Shown here piece by piece: positions 35,758 to 44,810 of a stretch of DNA of 64,000 nt. Each line of letters begins with the position of its first letter. The first letter of the stretch is position 1. The stretch lies in assembly GCF_000023465.1 (NCBI RefSeq), contig NC_014041.1:3726001-3790000 (forward strand). The letters are read 5' to 3'. The notes under the pieces were generated by a model. The model ran no database searches. It was not told the DNA's origin and saw only the letters and a program-made list of their open reading frames with translations. Made by a program: the position numbers and the translations under genes. Source of the stretch: Zunongwangia profunda SM-A87 (GTDB lineage: Bacteria > Bacteroidota > Bacteroidia > Flavobacteriales > Flavobacteriaceae).

Positions 35758-38700
35758 TTAAAATTGAATATTTACTCCCAGGGTATACAAGGAGGTAAGG
35801 GGGTATATATAGGTATTCCCATCTGGAGATTCTGGATCTATCCCTTTGTCACTGAGTTCATTATTGAAAGTAAACAGGTTGTTACCATTAGCGTAAACCC
35901 TGAAGGAGTTAATTTTCGCTCTTTCAAAAAATCCTCCCTGGGAGAAAGTATACCCAATCTCTATATTTTTAAGACGTACATAATCATTTGAAACAAGCCA
36001 GAAATCGCTAGTCAGCCAGTTATTATCTGAAGAGGTAGCATCAAAAGTTGCCCGAGGATAGGTGATTTCCTCTCCTGCTGCTACCTTTTCAGGAGTCCAC
36101 CTTCCTTCATACATCCATTCCCATACATTACCAGCCCTTTTATAAAAAGGCAGTGTATAACCTGTGTTTAGGTAGTATGAACCATTATGGGATCCTACCA
36201 GTAAAGCACTCAGATCGAATCCTTTATAGTCAACACTGAATCTCAAATTCATGTGATACAACGGATTGTTGGGAAAGCCTATTGGGCTGATGTCTTTATT
36301 ATCGATCATGCCGTCGCCATTGATATCTACATATTTTATATCCCCAAGAGTTGCCTTATTACTTGTGAAGGTGTTATATGGTCTGTTGGCCAATTCCTCC
36401 TGGTTATCAAAAAACCCATCACTTGTCAAACCAAATTTCTGGCCTATACTAAAACCCGTCTGATTCATCCATGGATAGGGATTTGGAGCTTCAGCTCTAT
36501 AGACGATCTTATTTTTTGCGTAAGTGACATTGCCAGCAATCGAATACCCCACCTCCCCGATTCTGTCATCCCACTTTAAAGAAAGCTCGAAACCTTTATT
36601 TTCAGTAATCCCGATATTTGCCGGGGGAACAGAAGAGGATGGAACGCCATATACTGCAGGGATGGTTCCTATAGTAGTTAGAATGTTGTCCCTGCGTTCC
36701 TCAAAGTAATCATAGGTAAAATTCAACTTATCTTTGAAAAACCTGGCCTCGATACCAAGGTCATATTTTTTAGCCTTTTCCCAGGTGACAAAGGGATTTC
36801 CTAATGTTCCTTCCGTTACTCCGGGATAATAATCATTGGTAGAAGATCCATTGCTATCGCCTAACCAATACCCGCCTTGATTAATATTATAGGTATTGGG
36901 AAAATACAGATATCTTCTTCCGGTTCCGGCCAAAAGGTCATTCCCTACAATTCCATAAGAACCTCTTAACTTAAAAAATGTTAAATAATCATTTTCCGGA
37001 AAGAAAGGTTCTAAGGAGGGAACCCATCCCACAGAATATGCTGGAAAAAATCCAAAGCGCTCACCTTCGGCAAACTGCTCCGTTCCATTATACCCCAGGT
37101 TAAACTCCAACATGTACTTTTCGAGATAGTTGTAAGTCACCCTTCCTACCAATCCCATTATACCTGATGGAGTATTATTTGAATCATTGGGTAAGGTATA
37201 TTTTGAAGCTTTACCAAGAAAAAGCATACTATAGTTATGATTTTTATAGGAACCATTATAATTTATGCCTGCATCCACGTAAATTTTATTCCAGTTCCCA
37301 TAACCGTAGGAATTGAAAGTGTTATTATATATGGCGCCTCCAAAGAAATCGAGTTCATTAGGATCGTTTGGATTCCGCTGCACAGTATAGGCCGGCAGGG
37401 AAGGCACATAAGTAACATAGCGGTTATAATTGTCCTGATAATTTACAGTCCCATGAATTTTCAAACCTTCCAGTAAATAATCCATAGTATGTTCAACTCT
37501 TACCGTGTTATCAAGTAAGGTGTTATACAGGCTGCCAGTTCCGCTGTTCAATAAATTGAATACCGCATTCTGATTTCCTATTTGGCTATCGGTTTTAAGA
37601 GCCAGAGGATTTTGAGGGGTACCAGGAACACCAGCATATCCGCTGATCAAATGCCCATTCATGATACCGGGGGTCATAAAAGGATTCCCATCATAGATAT
37701 ATTGCATAATAACCTTATATCTTCCCGACAAATCGTACGGATCAGCATTAGTTCCAGGCCCCTGGGTTTGGCCGAACTGGCCCGCCAGATTAAGTGATAT
37801 CTTGAGATTTTTTACTACATCAATATCAAAATTTGACCTAAAATTATAACGTCGGAAGTTGGATCCGGTATTGGCCCCGTAATAATCAGTAGCTGATGTT
37901 ATTCCTTTTTGAGAAAAATAGCCCAGGGACACAAAATAGCGGACTCTCTCCGTACCTCCGTTTATATTAAAATTCAATTGAGTTTGAGGTGCCAAATCTC
38001 CAAATTGCTCTGCATATAAATCCCGATTTCCATAGTATACGGCAGGGCTATTTTTTAAAGCGTTTTTTTGTTCCAGGGTCAGATTAGCCATGGCATCAAC
38101 CTCTTCAGGAGTAAAATCCCTATTGTTCATGAACTTCCATAAGTCATCCTCATTATATATATAAGCTGATAAACCATCAGTACTGGGATAACTGTTCATC
38201 TCATTTTCAATACCCTCGTTGCGCATAAGCGCCCATTCATAAGAGGACACTCCTTCCTGTACACTTGTTGCCCTTGTAAGACCGTAATTGGCTGAAAAAT
38301 TAATTTTCGCTTTTCCTACCCTACCTCTTTTAGTGGTCACAATGATGACCCCATTGGCTCCCCTGATCCCGTAAACTGCAGTGGATGCAGCATCTTTAAG
38401 GACACTTATACTTTCTATTTCATTGGGGTCAATGGCATTCAATTCGTCAAATGCTCGCTCTACGGCCTGTTCCACACCATCAATCACAATAAGAGGCGTG
38501 GTATTACCATAGGTTGCCAACCCTCTTATTCTAATATTAGTTGAATTTCTCCCAGGCTCGCCACTCGTCTGTAAGCCGGTAATTCCCGCTCCGCTACCAA
38601 CGAGTGCATTGGTTATATTCCCTACCCTGTTGTTGACGATCTGTTCACCTGAAATTTCTGAGATGGCCCCGGTCACATTGATCTTTTTCTGAGCCCCAAA

Positions 38701-38973
38701 AGCTGTTATGACCACTTCATTTAAACTCTCGGCTTCAGCTAGAAGCGTAACATGGATAGGCGAAGATGTAGCCATTATTTCCTGAGGGCGAAACCCAACA
38801 TAGGAAAATACCAGGGTTGTATTTTCATCAGAAACAGAGAGTGAAAAATTCCCATCAAAATCAGTGATCGTTCCTTGATTTTTACCTTTTACCGAAACCG
38901 TAGCCCCAGGAATAGGAACACCTTTTTCGTCCTTCACAGTTCCCGTCACCGCAGTTGCTTGTGCATAACTCAC
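35758..38973 (-). CDS. SusC-like TonB-dependent transporter, pair 1, with detached signal peptide (probable frameshift)
   Basis: The open frame gives 1071 residues from a GTG reading M-SYAQATAVTG, which is the end of a signal peptide rather than its start. A carboxypeptidase-like domain (VKDEKGVPIPGATVSVKGKN), plug (IDPNEIESISVLKDAASTAV then YGIRGANGVIIVTTKRG) and full barrel follow, ending LYTLGVNIQF. The missing signal (MKLFRFLLSFLFLL) lies immediately upstream in another frame; removing one T from a T6 run (minus strand) joins the two perfectly. Either the gene is inactivated, it switches by slippage, or there is a base-call error. It is the first gene of the SusC-to-GH5 unit, so its state affects the whole PUL. 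Confidence 0.88.
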   Translation of the reverse strand: MSYAQATAVTGTVKDEKGVPIPGATVSVKGKNQGTITDFDGNFSLSVSDENTTLVFSYVGFRPQEIMATSSPIHVTLLAEAESLNEVVITAFGAQKKINVTGAISEISGEQIVNNRVGNITNALVGSGAGITGLQTSGEPGRNSTNIRIRGLATYGNTTPLIVIDGVEQAVERAFDELNAIDPNEIESISVLKDAASTAVYGIRGANGVIIVTTKRGRVGKAKINFSANYGLTRATSVQEGVSSYEWALMRNEGIENEMNSYPSTDGLSAYIYNEDDLWKFMNNRDFTPEEVDAMANLTLEQKNALKNSPAVYYGNRDLYAEQFGDLAPQTQLNFNINGGTERVRYFVSLGYFSQKGITSATDYYGANTGSNFRRYNFRSNFDIDVVKNLKISLNLAGQFGQTQGPGTNADPYDLSGRYKVIMQYIYDGNPFMTPGIMNGHLISGYAGVPGTPQNPLALKTDSQIGNQNAVFNLLNSGTGSLYNTLLDNTVRVEHTMDYLLEGLKIHGTVNYQDNYNRYVTYVPSLPAYTVQRNPNDPNELDFFGGAIYNNTFNSYGYGNWNKIYVDAGINYNGSYKNHNYSMLFLGKASKYTLPNDSNNTPSGIMGLVGRVTYNYLEKYMLEFNLGYNGTEQFAEGERFGFFPAYSVGWVPSLEPFFPENDYLTFFKLRGSYGIVGNDLLAGTGRRYLYFPNTYNINQGGYWLGDSNGSSTNDYYPGVTEGTLGNPFVTWEKAKKYDLGIEARFFKDKLNFTYDYFEERRDNILTTIGTIPAVYGVPSSSVPPANIGITENKGFELSLKWDDRIGEVGYSIAGNVTYAKNKIVYRAEAPNPYPWMNQTGFSIGQKFGLTSDGFFDNQEELANRPYNTFTSNKATLGDIKYVDINGDGMIDNKDISPIGFPNNPLYHMNLRFSVDYKGFDLSALLVGSHNGSYYLNTGYTLPFYKRAGNVWEWMYEGRWTPEKVAAGEEITYPRATFDATSSDNNWLTSDFWLVSNDYVRLKNIEIGYTFSQGGFFERAKINSFRVYANGNNLFTFNNELSDKGIDPESPDGNTYIYPLTSLYTLGVNIQF

Positions 38974-39028
38974 TAATGTAAAAAAGCAAAAACAAAAAAC
39001 TTAATAAGAACCTAAATAGTTTCATCAT
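38974..39028 (-). other. Out-of-frame signal-peptide segment of SusC pair 1
   Basis: Two tandem ATGs open MMKLFRFLLSFLFLLF, an ideal hydrophobic signal core, which then runs out of frame across a six-base A run on the plus strand (38,980-38,985). Deleting one base gives LFTLVSYAQ|ATAV, a canonical SusC cleavage site continuous with the main frame. It is therefore the true 5' end of the SusC gene. Confidence 0.8.
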
Positions 39029-40071
39029 TATATAGTTGATTAGCATATTCATTACAATATTAGCACTCATAACTATGTTTTTTTAATACTTTTTCATCAA
39101 ATGGTAATATAAAATAAACATATGGTATTAATGATAATATAAAACGTTATCGTAGAGCTAGCAGCAGGAGTACCTACTTGAGTTTTTCAATAAAGACAAA
39201 TTATTTAAAAAGGCTTTTGTCAGCTCTAGCTAAACGGTATTTTTAATATTCAACGATAACTGCCGACTTTCCACTTTATCCATTATCCAAATGCTTTCTG
39301 GATCCAACAAAAGCAGGCAATGTTGAAAAAACACAGCTCCTTTAATTTCTTCTTTATAGTGCGATAAAAAAATTGACGCCTAAAATAAAGCATCCTTGTA
39401 TCTTAATGGAGTTTTCAATATTACCTAAAAAATCGGAAAGGGAAATTCTGCTTTAGCTGTTTGAAGAATATAGGTTAAGCCTTTCATAGCTTCTTTTAGC
39501 TAAATAGTGGTCCCTAGAAGTTGTTTAACAGCAAGTAAACCAATGAAACGACCTTCCCGTAATGCGGAACGTCATTTGTCATGGCCGTTCCATTTTCCTA
39601 ACAGGAAGTGAAAAATAAGAGGAAAGCCAATTTTCAACATCAATCACATAAAACCGCTTTGTATTTGGGGGAAATGATCAACGGGAATTCCGGCAGCGTG
39701 CAGAAGAAAGGAACGGGAACTGCACATGCTTACCATAAAGTAGGACTGGCCAATTATGGAATCCATGGTAGCATTTTTATAGTGGAACTCCCGGTATCTC
39801 CCTCTCCTTCTTCGGTTTTATCTTTTTGATCCTGTATCTTTTATGCAAAATTCTGATTGAATTGTGGTGCCGAGTTACTCTCATCTCCAATTTCCGGATT
39901 GTTTGTTAAGCCTTCTAAATTTATATTTTACATCAGTAAACCGCTGATTTAAAATTATTACCATTAGACAAAATTGTATTATTCATTGAGAACATTTAGT
40001 TCTATTATTGGATATAAAAATCCGCGTAAAATTTCCCATGAGTTTAGTACAGTCCGATTAAATAAAGAAGC
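39029..40071. other. 1-kb gene-poor region between divergent PUL and oxidoreductase operons
   Basis: AT-rich DNA separating two divergent transcription units, so it must hold both promoters. I see no intact gene. A 73-codon plus-strand frame near 39.6-39.83 kb (with AYHKVGLANYGIHGSIFIVE) looks protein-like at its end but has no recognisable family and could be a decayed gene. No tRNA, CRISPR or clear riboswitch is seen. Several stretches resemble eroded coding sequence, consistent with an old rearrangement. Confidence 0.5.
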
Positions 40072-40614
40072 ATGAACAGAAGAAACCTTTTAAAAGTAAT
40101 AGGCATCTCCGCAGTTGGAGTAGCCACTGTTCCTTTATGGTTGAATGCCTGGTCTACAGAAGATCTGCCTCAGGATTCTCTGGAATTAAACGAGGAACAG
40201 AAACTTATGTTATCAGAAATTGTTGATACTATAATTCCAGCCGGGGAAATTCCGGGAGCAAAAGACCTTGAAGTGGATAAATTTATACAGGTAATGGTTG
40301 CCGCTTGTTTCGAAGAGGACGTGCAAAAGCAATTTTTAGCAGGTTTTAACGACCTGAAATCTCTTGCAAAAGACAAATTTGATCAACCCTTTACAAAACT
40401 TTCAGATAAAGAACGTATCACCCTTCTGGAGACAATGTCAGCTTTTGACGACCAGGAAAAGAAATTCAATTTTGTGGCTTTCATAAAAGAACTCACTGTT
40501 ACTGGATATATGAATACACGATACGTAATGGAAAACCTATTGGAATATGAATTCATACCTGCACGGTTCGATGGAAGTTTCCCTGTGGAGAAAACGGTTT
40601 ACAGCAATACATAA
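40072..40614 (+). CDS. Gluconate 2-dehydrogenase subunit 3-like protein (small subunit of a GMC dehydrogenase)
   Basis: A 180-residue protein with a Tat-like N-terminus (MNRRNLLKVIGISAVGVATV) and the subunit-3 motif LSEIVDTIIPAGEIPGAKDLEVDKFIQVM. These small subunits help export or mature a GMC-type flavoprotein, here the gene starting 3 bp downstream. Such pairs form sugar dehydrogenases in the periplasm; lactose/glucoside 3-dehydrogenases of Caulobacter and Agrobacterium relatives have the same two-part build. The third usual partner, a cytochrome c, is absent nearby. Confidence 0.85.
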   Translation: MNRRNLLKVIGISAVGVATVPLWLNAWSTEDLPQDSLELNEEQKLMLSEIVDTIIPAGEIPGAKDLEVDKFIQVMVAACFEEDVQKQFLAGFNDLKSLAKDKFDQPFTKLSDKERITLLETMSAFDDQEKKFNFVAFIKELTVTGYMNTRYVMENLLEYEFIPARFDGSFPVEKTVYSNT

Positions 40615-40616
40615 AC

Positions 40617-42329
40617 ATGGCAAACTTAAATTTAAATGCAGCGAAGCAGCAAACCTATGACGCAATAGTAATAGGCTCCGGAATTAGTGGAGGATGGGCT
40701 GCAAAAGAATTGACCGAAAAAGGATTAAGAACCCTTGTTCTTGAAAGGGGAAGAAATGTAGAACATATTAAAGATTACCCCACCACCCAACTGCGCCCCT
40801 GGGAATTTGAATTGCATGGAAAATTGTCTTTGGAGGTAATTAAGGAAAATCCTATTGTCAGCAAGTGCTATGCTTTCAAGGACGATGCAGACCACTTTTT
40901 TGTAAAGGACAAAGAACATCCTTATGTTCAGGAAAAACCATTCGACTGGATAAGAGGATACCAGGTTGGTGGAAAATCTTTACTATGGGCCAGACAAGTA
41001 CAGCGCTGGAGCGATTTTGATTTTGAAGGACCTGCCCGTGATGGATTCGCTGTAGATTGGCCTATCCGATATAAAGATTTGGCTCCCTGGTATAGTTATG
41101 TGGAAAAGTTTGCAGGTGTTTCGGGAAATAGGGACGGACTTAAAGAACTACCTGACGGGGAATTTCTGCGTCCTTACCCTTTAACCAAAGTAGAAAATTA
41201 TTTTAAAGAGCATGTTGCTGAAAATTATAAGGACCGGCACGTGATCATTGCCCGGTGCGCCCATATTTCTGAACAAAAAGATATACACCGAGAACAAGGC
41301 CGTGGCCAATGCCAGAACAGAGTAATATGTCAACGAGGCTGTCCCTACGGCGGATATTTCAGCAGTAATTCCTCAACTATTCCTTGGGCAGCGAAAACGG
41401 GAAATCTCACACTACAACCGGATGCTGTAGTAGAATCCCTGATCTATGATGACCAAAAGGAAAAGGTGACCGGCGTTCGTGTAATTGATGCAAAAACTAA
41501 AGAAACTTCCGAATATTTCTCTAAAGTTATTTTTGTCAATGCATCTGCTATCAATACTAATTCCATCCTTTTAAATTCTAAATCCAGTCGATTTCCAAAC
41601 GGGCTTGGCAATGATAGTGGTCTTTTAGGTAAATATGTAGCCTTTCACAATTATCGAGCAAAAATACAAGCTGAATATAATGGTTTTCTTAATTTCACAA
41701 CGGATGGAAAAAGGCCTACCAGTGGATATATTCCGCGGTTCAGGAATGTTCATAAACAGGAGACAGATTTCCTCAGAGGCTATGCTTCCAGTTTGGGTTC
41801 GTACAGAAGAGTGATTTCCAATACCGAAGGTATGGGATCTACTTTAAAAGAAAATTTATTTAATCGTAAATTGGGGCCATGGCAAGTAGGCAACCATATG
41901 ATGGGAGAGACTATCCCGAAGGAGTCGGGTTGCGTCAGTTTACACAAGTCTGAAACTGATGCATGGGGAATGCCTCTGATCAATTTCTCTGTAGATTATG
42001 ACGAGAATGATGAAAAAATGATTCAAGATTATTTTGAGCAAATGACCGAAATGTTTGAAAGTGCCGGGTTTACTAACATTAAGACCATGGATAGTCACCA
42101 GGCCCCGGGACTGGATATACATGAAATGGGCGGGGTTCGCATGGGAAAGGATCCGAAAACTTCCCTACTCAACCAATGGAACCAAATGCATCATTCTAAA
42201 AATGTCTTCGTGACAGATGGCGCCTGTATGACCTCAACTGGAACACAAAATCCATCGTTGACCTATATGGCCCTAACTGCAAGAGCCGTGGATCACGCGG
42301 TAAAGGAAATGAACAAAGGAAATTTATAA
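40617..42329 (+). CDS. GMC-family FAD oxidoreductase (probable pyranoside 3-dehydrogenase)
   Basis: A 570-residue flavoprotein. The dinucleotide-binding motif is YDAIVIGSGISGGWAAKEL with the acidic end LVLERG (about residues 14-46). QVGGKSLLWARQVQRWS is the FAD-binding second motif, a Cys-rich CQNRVICQRGCPYGG follows, and the C-terminal HEMGGVRMGKDP and TGTQNPSLTYMALTARA carry the catalytic His and Asn region. It lacks its own signal peptide, consistent with export together with the Tat-bearing small subunit. It probably oxidises a sugar hydroxyl (C3 in known relatives); substrate inferred. Confidence 0.85.
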   Translation: MANLNLNAAKQQTYDAIVIGSGISGGWAAKELTEKGLRTLVLERGRNVEHIKDYPTTQLRPWEFELHGKLSLEVIKENPIVSKCYAFKDDADHFFVKDKEHPYVQEKPFDWIRGYQVGGKSLLWARQVQRWSDFDFEGPARDGFAVDWPIRYKDLAPWYSYVEKFAGVSGNRDGLKELPDGEFLRPYPLTKVENYFKEHVAENYKDRHVIIARCAHISEQKDIHREQGRGQCQNRVICQRGCPYGGYFSSNSSTIPWAAKTGNLTLQPDAVVESLIYDDQKEKVTGVRVIDAKTKETSEYFSKVIFVNASAINTNSILLNSKSSRFPNGLGNDSGLLGKYVAFHNYRAKIQAEYNGFLNFTTDGKRPTSGYIPRFRNVHKQETDFLRGYASSLGSYRRVISNTEGMGSTLKENLFNRKLGPWQVGNHMMGETIPKESGCVSLHKSETDAWGMPLINFSVDYDENDEKMIQDYFEQMTEMFESAGFTNIKTMDSHQAPGLDIHEMGGVRMGKDPKTSLLNQWNQMHHSKNVFVTDGACMTSTGTQNPSLTYMALTARAVDHAVKEMNKGNL

Positions 42330-42361
42330 TAATGAGTAATATTAATCTAAACAATAAAAAC

Positions 42362-43189
42362 ATGAAAAAGATTCACCTGTTGCTGTTATTACTGATATTA
42401 GTAATGCAGCCCATTTCCGCACAACAAAATCCCGAGGGTGAAGACCTCGACTGTAAGTTAGGAGTTCAGGCATATACATTTAAAAATTTTACTTTTTCAG
42501 AAGCACTCGACAAGATCAAAAGCATTGATTTAAATTATGTTGAAGCTTATCCTGGACAGAAAATAGGTGGTGGAATAGAAGGCACAATGCATTATGATAT
42601 GGATGCACAAACCAGAAATAAAGTACAGCAGTTGTTGGATTCAAAAGGGATAGAAGTGGTAGCATATGGCGTGGTCACGGGGAAAAATGAGCAGGATTGG
42701 AGAAACCTGTTTGAATTTGCCCAGGATATGGGAATCGGAATCATCAATTCCGAACCTGCACCTGAAGATCTTGATTTGGTGAACAAATTAGCCGGGGAAT
42801 ATGACATTACGGTTGCCCTTCATAATCATCCTCTGCCAAGTACTTACTGGAATCCCGATACAGTACTCAAGGCTGTAAAAGGAAGGGAGAATATTAAAGC
42901 CTGCGCAGATGTAGGTCACTGGATACGTTCCGGGATGAATTCTGTTGAGAATTTGAAAAAACTCGAAGGACATATTGCCAGTCTTCACTTCAAAGATCTT
43001 AATGAGAAGTCAAAAGAAGCACATGACGTACCCTGGGGAACAGGAATTAGTGATGTGGAAGCATTAGTAGAAGAATTAAAACGGCAAAGTTTCGAGGGGG
43101 TCATTTCAGTTGAATATGAGTACAACTGGGACAACTCCCTTCCTGAAATAGAAAAAAGTGTGGAATTCTTTAAGAAAATTGCAAAATAA
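42362..43189 (+). CDS. Secreted TIM-barrel sugar isomerase/epimerase-like protein
   Basis: About 275 residues: signal peptide (MKKIHLLLLLLILVMQPISAQ) and a xylose-isomerase-like TIM barrel with LGVQAYTFKNFTFSEALDKI, VEAYPGQKI, ALHNHPLPSTYW, CADVGHWIRSG and SLHFKDLNE, which supply the usual metal-binding Glu/His/Asp set. The Met at the signal was preferred over one ten codons upstream. Secreted members occur beside GMC or Gfo/Idh oxidoreductases, where 3-keto-glycosides are thought to be split or isomerised, so the trio may be an oxidative deglycosylation module (inference). Confidence 0.8.
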   Translation: MKKIHLLLLLLILVMQPISAQQNPEGEDLDCKLGVQAYTFKNFTFSEALDKIKSIDLNYVEAYPGQKIGGGIEGTMHYDMDAQTRNKVQQLLDSKGIEVVAYGVVTGKNEQDWRNLFEFAQDMGIGIINSEPAPEDLDLVNKLAGEYDITVALHNHPLPSTYWNPDTVLKAVKGRENIKACADVGHWIRSGMNSVENLKKLEGHIASLHFKDLNEKSKEAHDVPWGTGISDVEALVEELKRQSFEGVISVEYEYNWDNSLPEIEKSVEFFKKIAK

Positions 43190-43195
43190 CTTTCT

Positions 43196-43400
43196 AAATT
43201 ATCGAAGGTTACCGGAGCTTTATTTTCAAGCTCTTCTTCCTTTTCATGTGGAAGAGAATATTTTAAAAGTTTAGAGACAGTTTCTATAGGTACTTCATTG
43301 GAAAGTGTAATGGTTGTAGCAAAAGTATGCCTGGCCCATATGAAAGGTTAAATTCTTCCTGATGTCGCAAAGATCAGCTACCTCATTTATAAAGATTAAC
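43196..43400 (-). pseudogene. Remnant of a tyrosine-recombinase integrase
   Basis: The minus strand reads INEVADLCDIRKNLTFHM, then after one extra base ARHTFATTITLSNEVPIETV and SKLLKYS, and ends LPHEKEEELENKAPVTFDNL. HMARHTFATT and IETVSKLLGH-like sequence are the H-x-x-R box region of Bacteroidetes phage-type integrases. The catalytic Tyr segment is deleted (the text jumps from SKLLKYS to the C-terminal tail) and a frameshift is present, so it is dead. It indicates an earlier, different class of integrating element at this spot. Confidence 0.8.
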
Positions 43401-43515
43401 CTTAACATTGGTTATAACGGGTAAAAGACTTTGGTTCATTTCAGTCATTGGATGTCCTTAGTATTTACTGATAATCTCTAGCGCCTTATATAATAACGGA
43501 ATCTTAACTTTCGTT

Positions 43516-44038
43516 TTGTTTCTTTGTACTGATAACCTCAAAGGCTTTACAGAGGCGATCTTAAGTGTGTATCCAAAAACCCAGGTTCAGCTTTGTATTG
43601 TACACCAAATCCGTAATTCGCTGAAGTATATCGCCTCTAAAGATCAAAAAGAGTTTATGAAAGACCTGAAAAAGGTCTATAAAGCCGTCACTAAAGATGT
43701 AGCCGAAGATGAGTTATTGAACCTGGAAGAGAAATGGGGTAGTAAATATCCCGTAGTCATTGAAAGCTGGCAGCGCAATTGGGAGCAGCTATCACAGTAT
43801 TTTCAATACACTGAACCTATTAAAAAAATCTTTTACACCACTAACGCAGTGGAAGGATTCCACCGCCAGATCCGGAAAATCACCAAAACAAAAAGGAGCC
43901 TTCACCAATGATATTTTCCTGCTCAAGCTGATTTACCTGGCCACGAAGAATATTGTGAAGAAATTGACAGCTCTCTTGCATAATTGGAGCCTTACAATCC
44001 TGAAATTTTATATTAAATTTGGAGACAGGATACCCTAG
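43516..44038 (+). pseudogene. Broken IS256-family transposase (3' part, frameshifted)
   Basis: The frame opens at CTDNLKGFTEAILSVYPKTQ and continues VQLCIVHQIRNSLKYI and IFYTTNAVEGFHRQIRKITK, the middle and C-terminal part of Mutator/IS256 transposases (CIVHQIRNS and TTNAVEGFH are diagnostic). One extra A in an A-run then shifts the frame: the expected KGAFTNDIFLLKLIYLATKN continues in the next frame to about the listed end. The N-terminal half with the first catalytic Asp is missing. No terminal repeats could be assigned. Confidence 0.85.
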
Positions 44039-44048
44039 ACCATAAATG

Positions 44049-44082
44049 CCAATTCCCCTGGGGCTAGCCCCAGGGGAATTGG
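44049..44082. repeat. Perfect 34-bp palindrome
   Basis: Two arms starting CCAATTCCCCTGGGG meet at a central CTAG and mirror exactly over 34 bases; the flanking bases do not pair. It lies 10 bp after the IS256 remnant. It could be a cruciform or hairpin end of a lost mobile element, a strong transcription hairpin, or a small repeat unit. No T-tract follows, so it is not a typical rho-independent terminator. Confidence 0.9.
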
Positions 44083-44790
44083 AACATCAGACAGAGTTTA
44101 ATTACAGATCCTTAAAAGCACCCCTAACTTTCACTTAATAAATTTCAAATTCCGGATAAGATGGGTTTGGGTTGAAATCAATTTTAGATAAAACCTACCT
44201 TCCCCATTTAAACATTGTTTTTATACATTTTTATTTTAAACCGGAATTTTTTAATTAAGTCCTATACGTTTTATTCTCATTACTGCTACCAGTCCGGCAG
44301 CTACAGTTATTCATAAAAGCACCAAAATAAACCACCAGTATGGCAGTATCTAAAGAAAGAAGCGTTCCAAAGTCCGCGGCAGGATTTCTAATTGATTTCC
44401 GTCCAAATTTTATATATTTCCTTCCCTCACTAATAGCAAATACAAAATCTATAGTAAGTTCCTTTCATCATTAGAAAATGCGATTTTTTACCTTCATTTA
44501 TTCAGTTTGATTTAAAAATCTTTTCTTTCTTCCAGACCATATCTAAGTGGATTTATCAATCCCAAGAAGTTTTTAATCTTTTAAAATAAGGTTGTTCATT
44601 CCAATTATCCCTCAGCACATTTCCCTTCCGTTCCTCCAGGAAAAAGCGCTTCCTTGTAAAAAGTCCCGGACACAACTGCAAAAGCAGCAGCAGATCATTT
44701 ATGAATAACGTGTCCTTGTACGAAAAGATACTGACTCTTCTCCTACTCCTGCTATGCTTTTCCACTTAAGTCTGGACTTGCAACAAAAAA
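44083..44790. other. Gene-free decayed region before IS3
   Basis: About 700 bp without a convincing gene. One minus-strand stretch reads as a hydrophobic tail followed by basic residues (ITVAAGLVAVMRIKRIG), as at the end of a membrane transporter, but stops interrupt it and the family is not recognisable. A 69-codon minus-strand frame near 44.56-44.77 kb has no support. Probably deletion and insertion scars. Confidence 0.4.
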
Positions 44791-44810
44791 CTGGACAAAT
44801 AGTTGAATGA

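Noticed and set aside
39608..39829. 73-codon plus-strand frame as a gene
   Set aside because: No family, no ribosome-binding site, lies in decayed DNA; kept only as a possible fragment.
44556..44765. 69-codon minus-strand frame as a gene
   Set aside because: Composition is low-complexity Leu/Arg, no conserved motif, next to an IS; likely chance.
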